Positions 46,814 through 56,220 of a DNA stretch of 64,000 nucleotides are shown one piece after another. A model generated the notes under the pieces. That model did no database searches and was not told where the DNA came from. It saw only the letters and a list, made by a program, of their open reading frames with translations. Location of the stretch: the NCBI GenBank assembly GCA_009840595.1, contig VXNK01000080.1, forward strand, positions 1 through 64,000. The letters run 5' to 3'. The position numbers and the translations under genes were made by a program. The DNA is from Rhodospirillaceae bacterium. GTDB taxonomy: Bacteria; Pseudomonadota; Alphaproteobacteria; Bin65. Within the stretch, counting starts at the first letter, position 1. Each line of letters opens with the position of its first letter.

Positions 46814-48421
46814 ATGGCCAAGAACCTGGCGACCTGGGATCCGGAGGACGACTCCTTCTGGCAAGCCGAAGGCAAGCGCGTCGCAACCCGGAACCTGTGG
46901 ATCTCGATTCCCTGCCTGCTGTGCGGCTTCGCGGTGTGGCTGTACTGGGGGATCATCACGGTTCAGATGATCAATCTCAAGTTCCCCTTCTCCCAGGCGG
47001 AACTGTTCACCCTTGCCGCGATCGCCGGATTGAGCGGCGCGACCCTGCGCATCCCCTCCTCCTTCTTTATCCGCATCGCAGGCGGCCGCAACACGATTTT
47101 CCTGACGACGGCGCTGTTGATCCTCCCGGCGGCCGGAACCGGCTTCTTGCTGCAGGATCCGACGACGCCGCTGTGGCAGTTCCAGATCATGGCGCTGCTG
47201 TCGGGCTTCGGCGGCGGCAACTTCGCCTCCTCCATGTCGAACATCTCGTTCTTCTATCCGAAGAAGGTCCAGGGCTACTCGCTCGGCATGAATGCCGGCC
47301 TCGGCAATTTCGGCGTCACCACGATGCAGATTCTCGTGCCGCTGGTCATGACAGTGGGCGTCTTCGGCGGCTCCGCCCTGATTCTCGAGAACAGTTCGGG
47401 GACGCTGGTCGGCAAGATCCCCGCCGGAACCGAGACCTATATTCACAATGCCGGCTATATCTGGGTCGCCATCCTGATTCCGCTGGTCATCGCCGCCTGG
47501 TTCGGCATGAACAACATCACCGCGAGCCACGTTTCGCCGGGGCTTGGCTCCACCTTTACCGCGTTCGGCAAGATTCTCGGCATGCTTGCAATCGGCCTCG
47601 TCATGGCGGCGATCGGGCTGTGGCTGCTGCTGCCGGAGAAGGCCGGCGGTTCGGGACTGGAGCTCAGCAAGTGGCTTGTGTTGCCTCTTGTGATCGCCGC
47701 CACGGTTTTTGCCCTGCGGCTCATCCCCGGCACGATCCGCCAGAGCCTCGACCAGCAATACTCGATCTTCCGGAACAAGCACACCTGGGCGATGACGGTC
47801 ATCTACACGATGACCTTCGGTTCCTTCATCGGCTACGCCGCCGCCTTCGGCCTGGCGATCAAGGTCGTGTTCGGCTTCCAGCATATCGAAGTCGACGGCG
47901 TGATGACTCACACCACGGTGAACCCAAACGGGCCGAGCGCGCTGATGTATGCCTGGACCGGGCCCTTCATCGGCGCGTTGATCCGCCCGATCGGCGGCAT
48001 GATCTCGGACCGTCTGGGCGGCGCGCTGGTCACGCAGATCATCTCGGTCGTCATGGTCGTCTGTGCCCTGGGCGTCGCGTATTTCCTGTCGTTGGCGTAC
48101 GCCTCGCCGACACCGGAAGAATACTTCACACCGTTCCTGATCCTGTTCCTGATCCTGTTCGCCGCAACGGGCATCGGCAACGGCTCCACTTTCCGCACCA
48201 TCGCCATCGTTTTCGACAAGGTGCAGGCCGGCCCGGTTCTGGGCTGGACGTCGGCGGTCGCCGCCTACGGCGCCTTCATCATCCCGAAGGTGTTCGGCGA
48301 GCAAATCAAGGCGACCACGCCGGAATACGCCCTTTATGGCTTCGCAGCCTTCTATTTGGTTTGTATCGGCATCAACTGGTGGTTCTATCTGCGCAAGAAC
48401 GCGTATGTGAAAAACCCGTGA
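46814..48421 (+). CDS. narK: Nitrate/nitrite transporter, MFS, NarK2-like
   Basis: A 535-residue MFS transporter of the longer NarK2/NarU class. WGIITVQMINLKFPFSQAELFTLAAIAGLSGATLRIPSSFF and GGGNFASSMSNISFFYPKKVQGYSLGMNAGLGNFGVT are the NarK signature regions. Loops between helices 6 and 8 are extended, which accounts for the length. ATG has GAGAGGGAA upstream. NarK2-type proteins exchange nitrate for nitrite. Paired narK1-narK2 before narGHJI is common in denitrifiers. Confidence 0.9.
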   Translation: MAKNLATWDPEDDSFWQAEGKRVATRNLWISIPCLLCGFAVWLYWGIITVQMINLKFPFSQAELFTLAAIAGLSGATLRIPSSFFIRIAGGRNTIFLTTALLILPAAGTGFLLQDPTTPLWQFQIMALLSGFGGGNFASSMSNISFFYPKKVQGYSLGMNAGLGNFGVTTMQILVPLVMTVGVFGGSALILENSSGTLVGKIPAGTETYIHNAGYIWVAILIPLVIAAWFGMNNITASHVSPGLGSTFTAFGKILGMLAIGLVMAAIGLWLLLPEKAGGSGLELSKWLVLPLVIAATVFALRLIPGTIRQSLDQQYSIFRNKHTWAMTVIYTMTFGSFIGYAAAFGLAIKVVFGFQHIEVDGVMTHTTVNPNGPSALMYAWTGPFIGALIRPIGGMISDRLGGALVTQIISVVMVVCALGVAYFLSLAYASPTPEEYFTPFLILFLILFAATGIGNGSTFRTIAIVFDKVQAGPVLGWTSAVAAYGAFIIPKVFGEQIKATTPEYALYGFAAFYLVCIGINWWFYLRKNAYVKNP

Positions 48422-48434
48422 GGAGGCGAACCGG

Positions 48435-51400
48435 ATGAGCCATTTTCTGGATCGGCTGACCTTCTTCAGGAAGACCGTCGACACTTTTTCCGACGGACAC
48501 GGCATCGTCACCAACGAGGACCGGGACTGGGAGGATTCCTACCGGGCGCGCTGGCAGCACGACAAAATCGTGCGCTCGACCCACGGCGTGAACTGCACCG
48601 GCTCGTGCAGCTGGAAGATTTACGTCAAGGGCGGGATCATCACCTGGGAAACGCAGCAGACCGACTATCCGAGGACCCGGCCGGACCTGCCGAACCACGA
48701 ACCTCGCGGCTGTTCGCGGGGCGCCAGCTATTCCTGGTACATCTACAGCGCCAACAGGCTGAAATATCCACTGGTGCGCAGCCGGCTGGTCCGGCACTGG
48801 CGCGAGGCGCGCAAGACCATGGCGCCGGTCGCGGCGTGGGCGTCGATCGTCGAAGACCCAGCCAAGCGCAACGACTACCAGCGCGTGCGCGGACTGGGCG
48901 GGTTCGTGCGCTCGGACTGGAACGAGGTCAACGAGATCGTCGCGGCAGCCAACGTCTACACGGTCAAGACCCACGGGCCGGATCGGGTGATCGGCTTCTC
49001 GCCGATCCCGGCGATGTCGATGGTGTCCTACGCCGCAGGTTCGCGTTACCTGTCGCTGATCGGCGGCGTGTGCATGAGCTTCTACGACTGGTATTGCGAC
49101 CTGCCGCCGTCGAGTCCGCAGACCTGGGGCGAGCAGACCGACGTGCCGGAAAGCGCGGACTGGTACAACTCCACCTTCCTGATGATGTGGGGCTCGAACG
49201 TGCCGCAGACGCGCACGCCCGACGCCCATTTCATGACCGAGGTCCGCTACAAGGGCGCGACCACGGTGACGGTCACGCCGGACTACAGCGAGGCGTCGAA
49301 ATTCGCCGACATCTGGCTCAATCCCAAGCAGGGCACAGACGCCGCGCTCGCGCTGGCGATGGGCCATGTGATCCTCAGGGAATGGCATCTCACCGGCAAG
49401 AGCGCGTATTTCGAGGACTATTGCCGGCGCTATACCGACATGCCGTTCCTGGTGACCCTGCGGAAGACCGGCGACGGCTATGTGCCGGACCGCATGCTGC
49501 GCGCTTCCGACCTGCCCGGCGCGCTCGGGCAATCCAACAATCCCGAGTGGAAGACCGTCGCGGTCGACCAGGCCCGGAGCGATGCGCTGGTCTGCCCGGT
49601 CGGCTCGATCGGCTTCCGCTGGGGCGAAACCGGCAAGTGGAACATCGAGGAAAAGGACGGCGCAGACGGAGCGGAGACGAAACTGCGTCTGAGCCTGATC
49701 GACATCAGGGACGATATCGCTCCGGTCGGTTTCCCCTATTTCGGCAATGCGAAGCACGATCATTTCGCCGGCACCGACCATGACGACGTGCTGTGGCGCA
49801 ACGTGCCGGTGAAAACCGTCGAGACGCAGAACGGCCCTGTGCCGGTCGCTTCGGTCTACGATCTGTTCGTCGCGAATTACGGGCTTGATCGCGGGCTCGG
49901 CGGCGGGAATGTCGCCGAATCCTACGACGACGACGTGCCCTACACTCCGGCATGGCAGGAGCGCATCACCGGGGTCGCCCGTGACAAGGTGATCTCCGTG
50001 GCACGCCAGTTCGCGGAGAACGCGCACAAGACCGAGGGCCGCTCGATGGTCATCGTCGGAGCGGCGCTCAACCACTGGTACCACATGGACATGATCTACC
50101 GCGGCATCATCAACATGCTGGTGATGTGCGGGTGCGTCGGCAAACCCGGCGGGGGCTGGTCGCATTATGTCGGACAGGAGAAGCTGCGGCCGCAGACCGG
50201 CTGGCTGCCGCTCGCCTTCGCCCTCGATTGGAACCGCCCGCCGCGGCAGATGAACAGCACCTCGTTCTGGTACAACCACACCGACCAGTGGCGCTACGAG
50301 AAGCTGGCGGTCGACGAAATCGTCTCGCCGCTGGCTCCGGAAGGCGAATGGGAGGACCTGAGCCTCATCGACTTCAACGTCCGTTCGGAACGCATGGGCT
50401 GGTTGCCCTCCGCCCCGCAACTGGAGACAAATCCACTGGAGGTCGCCCGGGCCGCCGGCGACGGCGATCCGGTGGCGGCGGCGGTCGACGGGCTCAAGGC
50501 AGGCACCCTGCGCCTGTCCTGCGAAGATCCGGACAATCCGAAAAACTGGCCGCGCAACCTGTTCGTCTGGCGGTCCAACCTTCTCGGGTCGAGCGGCAAG
50601 GGGCATGAGTATTTCCTGAAGCATCTGCTGGGCACCCAGCACGGCGTGCAGGGCAAGGAACTCGGCGAATCGGGCGGCCGGAAACCGGTCGAGGTCGCCT
50701 GGCACGACGCCGCGCCGGAAGGCAAGCTCGACCTGCTGGTCACGCTCGACTTCCGCATGTCGACGACCTGCCTCTACTCGGACATCGTGCTGCCGACGGC
50801 GACCTGGTACGAGAAGAACGATCTCAACACGTCGGACATGCACCCCTTCATCCACCCGCTGTCCGCGGCGGTCGATCCGGTGTGGGAGACGCGCAGCGAC
50901 TGGGAGATCTTCAAGGGCATCGCGAAGAAATTCTCCGAGGTCGCCGAAGGGGAACTGGGCACGGAGCGCGACCTCGTGCTGGTGCCGACCCTGCATGACA
51001 CTCCAATGGAACTGGCGCAGGCGACCGGTGTCACGGACTGGAAGAAGGGCGAGTGCGACGCCGTTCCGGGCAAAACCATGCCGAACATGGTCGTCGTCGA
51101 GCGCGACTATCCGAGCACCTACAAGAAATTCACCGCGCTCGGTCCGCTGATGGCGAAGGCCGGCAACGGCGGCAAGGGCATCAGCTGGAACACCGAGGAC
51201 GAAGTCGCCTTCCTGAAGCAGCTGAACGGCGAAGTCCGCGAGGACGGCGTCTCGAAGGGCCTGCCGAAGATCGATACCGATATCGACGCGACCGAGGTCG
51301 TCCTGGCGCTGGCGCCGGAGACCAACGGCCATGTTGCGGTCAAGGCGTGGGCGGCGCTGGGCAAGGCCACCGGCCGCGAGCACGAGCACCTGGCGGCGGC

Positions 51401-52190
51401 GCGCGAGGAGGACAAGTTGCGCTTCCGCGATCTGCAGGCGCAGCCGCGCAAGATCATCTCCTCGCCGACCTGGTCTGGCGTCGAGGCGGAAAACGTCACC
51501 TACACCGCCGGCTACACCAACGTCCACGAACTGATCCCGTGGCGCACGCTCAGCGGGCGGCAACAGCTCTATCAGGATCATCTGTGGATGCGCGCCTTCG
51601 GCGAACAGCTGTGCGTGTACAAGCCGCCGGTCGATACGAAAACGATCCGGCCGATCATCGACGACAAGGACAACGGCAGTCCGCAGGTCGTGCTGAATTT
51701 CATCACGCCGCACCAGAAATGGGGCATTCACAGCACCTACACCGACAACCTCCTGATGCTCACGCTGTCGCGCGGCGGGCCGATCGTGTGGATCAGCGAA
51801 GTCGACGCCCGCAAGGCCGGCATCGAGGACAATGACTGGATCGAGGCCTACAACGCCAACGGGGCCCTGGTCGCCCGCGCTGTCGTCAGCCAGCGGGTGC
51901 CGGAGGGCATGACGCTGATGTACCACGCCCAGGAGAAGATCGTGAACGTGCCGGGCAGCGAAGTGACCGGATCGCGCGGCGGCATCCACAATTCGGTCAC
52001 CCGCGCGACGGTCAAGCCGACCCACATGGTCGGCGGCTACGCGCAGCAGTCCTACGGCTTCAACTACTACGGCACCGTCGGCTCGAACCGCGACGAGTTC
52101 GTGATCGTGCGCAAGATGCAGACGGTCGACTGGATGGAAGGTCCCTATCGGGCCCCCGAAATGAACGCGGCGACGGAGGCGGCGGAATGA
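48435..52190 (+). CDS. narG: Respiratory nitrate reductase alpha subunit
   Basis: A 1251-residue Mo-bisMGD subunit that reduces nitrate to nitrite at the cytoplasmic face. The N-terminal FS0 iron-sulfur ligands His50, Cys54, Cys58 (THGVNCTGSC) and Cys93 (PRGCSRG) fall at the same numbers as in E. coli NarG. The Asp region of WYNSTFLMMWGSNVPQTRTPDAHF is conserved. The length equals the family's usual ~1245. ATG has AGGAGG upstream and overlaps nothing; narH overlaps its stop by 4 nt. Confidence 0.97.
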   Translation: MSHFLDRLTFFRKTVDTFSDGHGIVTNEDRDWEDSYRARWQHDKIVRSTHGVNCTGSCSWKIYVKGGIITWETQQTDYPRTRPDLPNHEPRGCSRGASYSWYIYSANRLKYPLVRSRLVRHWREARKTMAPVAAWASIVEDPAKRNDYQRVRGLGGFVRSDWNEVNEIVAAANVYTVKTHGPDRVIGFSPIPAMSMVSYAAGSRYLSLIGGVCMSFYDWYCDLPPSSPQTWGEQTDVPESADWYNSTFLMMWGSNVPQTRTPDAHFMTEVRYKGATTVTVTPDYSEASKFADIWLNPKQGTDAALALAMGHVILREWHLTGKSAYFEDYCRRYTDMPFLVTLRKTGDGYVPDRMLRASDLPGALGQSNNPEWKTVAVDQARSDALVCPVGSIGFRWGETGKWNIEEKDGADGAETKLRLSLIDIRDDIAPVGFPYFGNAKHDHFAGTDHDDVLWRNVPVKTVETQNGPVPVASVYDLFVANYGLDRGLGGGNVAESYDDDVPYTPAWQERITGVARDKVISVARQFAENAHKTEGRSMVIVGAALNHWYHMDMIYRGIINMLVMCGCVGKPGGGWSHYVGQEKLRPQTGWLPLAFALDWNRPPRQMNSTSFWYNHTDQWRYEKLAVDEIVSPLAPEGEWEDLSLIDFNVRSERMGWLPSAPQLETNPLEVARAAGDGDPVAAAVDGLKAGTLRLSCEDPDNPKNWPRNLFVWRSNLLGSSGKGHEYFLKHLLGTQHGVQGKELGESGGRKPVEVAWHDAAPEGKLDLLVTLDFRMSTTCLYSDIVLPTATWYEKNDLNTSDMHPFIHPLSAAVDPVWETRSDWEIFKGIAKKFSEVAEGELGTERDLVLVPTLHDTPMELAQATGVTDWKKGECDAVPGKTMPNMVVVERDYPSTYKKFTALGPLMAKAGNGGKGISWNTEDEVAFLKQLNGEVREDGVSKGLPKIDTDIDATEVVLALAPETNGHVAVKAWAALGKATGREHEHLAAAREEDKLRFRDLQAQPRKIISSPTWSGVEAENVTYTAGYTNVHELIPWRTLSGRQQLYQDHLWMRAFGEQLCVYKPPVDTKTIRPIIDDKDNGSPQVVLNFITPHQKWGIHSTYTDNLLMLTLSRGGPIVWISEVDARKAGIEDNDWIEAYNANGALVARAVVSQRVPEGMTLMYHAQEKIVNVPGSEVTGSRGGIHNSVTRATVKPTHMVGGYAQQSYGFNYYGTVGSNRDEFVIVRKMQTVDWMEGPYRAPEMNAATEAAE

Positions 52191-53731
52191 AGATTCGCGC
52201 GCAGATCGGCAAGGTCCTGAACCTCGACAAGTGCATCGGCTGCCACACCTGCTCGGTGACCTGCAAGAATGTCTGGACCAGCCGCGAAGGCATGGAATAC
52301 GCCTGGTTCAACAATGTCGAGACCAAGCCCGGCGTCGGCTATCCCAAGGAGTGGGAGAACCAGGAGGTCTGGAACGGCGGCTGGGTCCGCAAGAAGAACG
52401 GCCGCATCGTGCCGAAGATGGGCGGCAAGCTGCGCATCCTGGCGAAGATCTTCGCCAATCCGGACATGCCGCAGATCGACGACTATTACGAGCCCTTCAC
52501 CTTCGACTACGAGCATCTGCACAACGCGCCCGAATCCCAAGCGCCGCCGACGGCGCGGCCGCGCTCGCTGATCAGCGGCGAGCGCATGGACAAGGTGAAA
52601 TGGGGCCCGAACTGGGAGGAAATCCTCGGCGGCGAATTCTCCAAACGCAGCAAGGACGTGAATTTCGAGGCGCTCGAAAAGGACATCTACGGCCAGTTCG
52701 AGAACACCTTCATGATGTACCTGCCGCGGCTGTGCGAGCACTGCCTGAACCCGAGCTGCGTCGCGGCCTGCCCGTCGGGGGCGATCTACAAGCGCGAGGA
52801 GGACGGCATCGTCCTGATCGACCAGGACAAGTGCCGCGGCTGGCGCATGTGCGTCTCGGCCTGCCCCTACAAGAAGATCTATTACAACTGGCGGTCCGGG
52901 AAGTCGGAGAAGTGCATCTTCTGCTATCCGCGCATCGAGGCGGGGCAGCCGACGGTCTGTTCGGAAACCTGCGTCGGGCGCATCCGCTATCTCGGCGTGC
53001 TGATGTACGACGCCGACCGGATCGAGGAGGCCGCGGCGGCGGAAGATCCCCAGGACCTGTACCAGGCGCAGCTCGACATCTTCCTCGACCCGTTCGACCC
53101 CGCCGTGATCCGGCAGGCGCTGGAAGACGGGGTACCCCAGGCCTGGATCGACGCGGCGCAGCGCTCGCCGGTCTGGCGCATGGCGATGGACTGGAAGGTC
53201 GCCTTCCCGCTCCATCCGGAATACCGCACCCTGCCGATGGTCTGGTACGTGCCGCCGCTCTCGCCGATCCAGTCGGCGGCCGAGGCGGGCGCATTGGGCC
53301 TGAACGGCGCCATCCCGGACGTGTCGCAACTGCGCATCCCGCTCCGCTACCTAGCCAACATGCTGACGGCGGGCGACGAGGCGCCGGTCAAACTGGCCCT
53401 GGAGCGGATGCTCGCCATGCGGGCCTACATGCGGGCCAAGCATGTCGACGGCACGCGCGAAATACGCGTCCTCGAGCAGGTCGGGCTCACCGAAACCGAT
53501 ATCGAGGACATGTACCAGACCATGGCGATCGCGAACTTCGAGGACCGGTTCGTGATCCCGACCACGCACCGCGAATATGCCGAAGAGGCCTTCGACCTGC
53601 GCGGCGAGTGCGGCTTCAGCTTCGGCGACGGCTGCAGCGGCGGCAGCGGCAAGCTCGACCTGTTCAGCCACGAGGTCCGGGTCGGGCCGAGCGCCGGCGG
53701 CCGGGCGGACCGGGTCGGCGCGCCCCGATGA
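52187..53731 (+). CDS. narH: Respiratory nitrate reductase beta subunit
   Basis: A 514-residue electron-transfer subunit with four iron-sulfur cluster motifs: CIGCHTCSVTC, CEHCLNPSCVAAC, CRGWRMCVSAC (Trp in the second position, giving the [3Fe-4S] site) and CIFCYPRIEAGQPTVC. It passes electrons from NarI haems to NarG. Overlaps narG as ATGA. Its stop lies in the first of three 14-bp tandem units leading into narJ. Confidence 0.97.
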   Translation: MKIRAQIGKVLNLDKCIGCHTCSVTCKNVWTSREGMEYAWFNNVETKPGVGYPKEWENQEVWNGGWVRKKNGRIVPKMGGKLRILAKIFANPDMPQIDDYYEPFTFDYEHLHNAPESQAPPTARPRSLISGERMDKVKWGPNWEEILGGEFSKRSKDVNFEALEKDIYGQFENTFMMYLPRLCEHCLNPSCVAACPSGAIYKREEDGIVLIDQDKCRGWRMCVSACPYKKIYYNWRSGKSEKCIFCYPRIEAGQPTVCSETCVGRIRYLGVLMYDADRIEEAAAAEDPQDLYQAQLDIFLDPFDPAVIRQALEDGVPQAWIDAAQRSPVWRMAMDWKVAFPLHPEYRTLPMVWYVPPLSPIQSAAEAGALGLNGAIPDVSQLRIPLRYLANMLTAGDEAPVKLALERMLAMRAYMRAKHVDGTREIRVLEQVGLTETDIEDMYQTMAIANFEDRFVIPTTHREYAEEAFDLRGECGFSFGDGCSGGSGKLDLFSHEVRVGPSAGGRADRVGAPR

Positions 53732-53769
53732 AGACCCGATGATGAAGACCGGCCGATGAAGACCTACCG
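53728..53769 (+). repeat. Three 14-bp tandem units at the narH/narJ junction
   Basis: ATGAAGACC recurs at 53728, 53742 and 53756 with exact 14-bp spacing; the other five bases vary. The first unit contains the narH stop, and only the third ATG is in the narJ frame. It looks like a small duplication of the narJ start. Confidence 0.7.
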
Positions 53770-54502
53770 GGCCCTGGCGGCCCTGCTGCACTATCCCTCT
53801 GCCGAACTGGCCGAGGCGGCGGGCGAGGTCGCCGCCCTGGTCAAGGCGGAGGCGCGCCTGTCCCGGCAGGCCGCGGCGGCGCTCGACCGGCTGGCGGCCC
53901 AGCTGACCCTCGGCGACCTGCTGAGCGCGCAGGAGGCCTATGTCGGCCTGTTCGACCGGTCGCGCAGCCTGTCCCTGCACCTGTTCGAGCATATCCACGG
54001 CGAATCCCGCGACCGCGGCCAGGCGATGGTCAACCTGGCGGCCCATTACGAGGCCCACGGTTACAGCATCGACTCGAACGAACTGCCCGACTATCTGCCG
54101 CTGTTTCTCGAATTTCTCTCCCTGGTCGAGCCGCGCGAGGCGGCGGATCTGCTGGCCGACGTGGCCCACATTCTCGCCGCGATCCGCATTCGGCTGGAGC
54201 AGCGCGGCAGCGACTATGCCGGGGTCTTCCGGGCGCTCGAGGAACTGGCCGCCAGGAAACCCGACCGGGCCGCCGTCGACAGCCTCCTGGAACGGGACCG
54301 GGCGCCGGAAGACGAAGCGGCCGACCTCGACAAGGAATGGGAGGAGGCGCCGGCCTTCGACGGCGCCCCGGCAGGAACCCCGGACGGCGGCTGCGCGGCG
54401 GCGCGCGACACCCTCAACCGCATGGCGGAGCTTGCGGCGGCCCCCCACGAGCACGGACAGGGCCCGCACGGAAACGGCCCGCCCCGGCAGGACGGAGCAT
54501 GA
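53756..54502 (+). CDS. narJ: Nitrate reductase assembly chaperone
   Basis: A 248-residue NarJ (TorD-like helical chaperone) that helps insert the Mo cofactor into NarG. YRALAALLHYPSAELAEA, VGLFDRSRSLSLHLFEHIHGESRDRGQAMV and DYLPLFLEFLSL are diagnostic. The C-terminal ~60 residues are low-complexity, acidic then His/Gly-rich. ATG at 53756 is the last of three ATGAAGACC repeats. Confidence 0.93.
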   Translation: MKTYRALAALLHYPSAELAEAAGEVAALVKAEARLSRQAAAALDRLAAQLTLGDLLSAQEAYVGLFDRSRSLSLHLFEHIHGESRDRGQAMVNLAAHYEAHGYSIDSNELPDYLPLFLEFLSLVEPREAADLLADVAHILAAIRIRLEQRGSDYAGVFRALEELAARKPDRAAVDSLLERDRAPEDEAADLDKEWEEAPAFDGAPAGTPDGGCAAARDTLNRMAELAAAPHEHGQGPHGNGPPRQDGA

Positions 54503-55209
54503 TCATGGGCGACTGGTTCCATATCCTCGTCTTCGGCTACTACCCCTATTTCGCGGCCACGGTGTTCCTGGCCGGCAGCCTGATCCGCTTCGACCGCGAG
54601 CAATACACCTGGCGCAGCGGGTCGAGCCAGCTGCTGCGGCGCCGGCAGCTCATCATGGGCAGCGTGCTGTTCCATGTCGGCATCCTGATGCTGTTCCTCG
54701 GCCATCTCGTCGGCCTGCTGACGCCCAAGGAGATCTACCACGCCGTCGGCCTCAGCTCCGGTGCCAAGCAGATGCTGGCGATCGTCGCCGGCGGCATCTT
54801 CGGCATCGTCTGCTTCATCGGCCTTTCCATGCTGCTGCACCGGCGCCTCGCCGACCCGCGCATCCGCCGCACGTCGAGCGTCATGGACATCGCGATCCTG
54901 GCCCTGCTGTGGGTCCAGCTCGTGCTCGGCATGGCGACCATCCCCTTCTCCTGGGCGCACCGGGAGGGCGGCGAGGTCATGGTCGCCCTGTCGCTGTGGG
55001 CGCAGAAGATCGTCACCTTCCAGGCCGACGCGGCGGACTATGTCGCCGACGTCCACTGGGTCTACCAGCTGCACATCTTCCTCGGCGTCACCGTCTTCCT
55101 GGTCTTCCCGTTCAGCCGCCTGGTCCATATCTGGAGCGCGCCGGTCGGCTATCTCGGGCGGCGCGGCTATCAGGTGGTGCGCACCCGGGAAGGCCGCCGC
55201 CCGGCCTGA
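54499..55209 (+). CDS. narI: Respiratory nitrate reductase gamma subunit (cytochrome b)
   Basis: A 236-residue membrane protein with five hydrophobic helices that oxidises quinol and carries two haems b. His-bearing helices include GSVLFHVGILMLFLGHLVGLL and the pair WVYQLHIFLG and FSRLVHIWSAPVGYL. ATG at 54499 overlaps narJ as ATGA; an ATG two codons later is possible. The longer frame from 54337 overlaps narJ and is rejected. Confidence 0.95.
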   Translation: MIMGDWFHILVFGYYPYFAATVFLAGSLIRFDREQYTWRSGSSQLLRRRQLIMGSVLFHVGILMLFLGHLVGLLTPKEIYHAVGLSSGAKQMLAIVAGGIFGIVCFIGLSMLLHRRLADPRIRRTSSVMDIAILALLWVQLVLGMATIPFSWAHREGGEVMVALSLWAQKIVTFQADAADYVADVHWVYQLHIFLGVTVFLVFPFSRLVHIWSAPVGYLGRRGYQVVRTREGRRPA

Positions 55210-55216
55210 ATCGAAT

Positions 55217-56080
55217 ATGCCTGATCCGGACAGACCCGCTCCGACCATGCCCGATCCGAACCCGCCCGATCCGCCCGCGGCCGATCCGACAACGCCCGGT
55301 CCGCCGGCAGCCGCGATCCGCGTCAATGATCGCTGCATCGACGAGGATGCGATCCTGCGCGAGATGCAGTATCACCCGGCGGAGAATGTCGCCGCCGCCC
55401 GCCATGCCGCGGCCGAATGGCTGGTCATCCGGGCCCTGCTGCTGGACCGGGCGCGCGCCCTCGGCCTCGACTCGGCGGACGACGGGGCGGACGAGGCGGC
55501 GGCGGTCCAGGCCGTGATCGAGCGCGAGGTCGACGTGCCGGCGCCGGCCGAGGCCGAATGCCGCCGCTACTACGACAACAACCCGGCGCGCTTCCGCAGT
55601 GCCGACCTGGTCGAGGCGGCGCACATCCTGCTGGCCGCCGCGCCCGACGACGCGGACGGGCGCGCCAAAGCCGAGGCGCAGGCCGCGGAGCTGATCGACC
55701 GGCTGGCCGCCGCGCCGGAGCGCTTCGGCGAGCTGGCGCAGGCGCATTCAGCCTGCGATTCGCGGCACAATGACGGCCGGCTCGGCCAGCTGTCGCGCGG
55801 CGATACGGTGCCGGAGATGGAGACTTTCCTGTTCAACCTGGAGGAGGGGCAGATCTCGCCGGTCCCGGTCAGGACTCGCTACGGCGTCCATGTCGTGCGC
55901 GTCGACAAGCGCGTGGCCGGCCGGGCGCTGCCCTACGAGGCGGTCGCCGGCAAGGTGGCCGACTATCTGCAGGAGGCGTCCTGGCGCCGCGCCTTCCGGC
56001 AGTATGTCCAGCTGCTCGCCGGCGACGCCCGCATCACCGGCTTCGACATCGCCGCCGCGGAGTCGCCGCTGGTTCAATAA
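55217..56080 (+). CDS. Parvulin-type peptidyl-prolyl isomerase of the nar operon
   Basis: A 287-residue PpiC/NifM-like protein. A Pro/Asp-rich start (PDP repeats, ~1-32) is followed by a helical segment, then the parvulin domain (~130-255) with EAAHILLAAAP, FGELAQAHSACDS, GRLGQLSRGDTVPEMETFLFNLEEGQ and RYGVHVVRVDKR. No signal peptide, so it is cytoplasmic. Starts 7 nt after narI; parvulins in this position are thought to help fold or mature nitrate reductase. Confidence 0.85.
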   Translation: MPDPDRPAPTMPDPNPPDPPAADPTTPGPPAAAIRVNDRCIDEDAILREMQYHPAENVAAARHAAAEWLVIRALLLDRARALGLDSADDGADEAAAVQAVIEREVDVPAPAEAECRRYYDNNPARFRSADLVEAAHILLAAAPDDADGRAKAEAQAAELIDRLAAAPERFGELAQAHSACDSRHNDGRLGQLSRGDTVPEMETFLFNLEEGQISPVPVRTRYGVHVVRVDKRVAGRALPYEAVAGKVADYLQEASWRRAFRQYVQLLAGDARITGFDIAAAESPLVQ

Positions 56081-56220
56081 CACGCGGCGGCGCACCGAAC
56101 GCCCTCGCATTCGGTTCAGGATTCCGCCCCGGCCGCTGGATACCGCGGGTCGGCGGTCAAGCCTCCGACAGCATCGTCACCGCAGCGAAGCGGCGCGGGC
56201 CGGCCGACCCGAACACGCAC

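Noticed and set aside
45284-48514. Upstream extension of the Crp/Fnr frame to 1318 codons
   Set aside because: The extension is antisense to both narK genes and has no homology; only the last ~241 codons are a real regulator.
48372-52025. 1217-codon minus-strand frame opposite narG
   Set aside because: narG matches its family residue by residue; the antisense frame is Arg/Asp/Ala-rich without domains.
56081-56220. Possible terminator hairpin (ACCGAA/TTCGGT) between the parvulin and hppA genes
   Set aside because: Only a 6-bp stem with a long loop and no T-run; too weak to list as a terminator.
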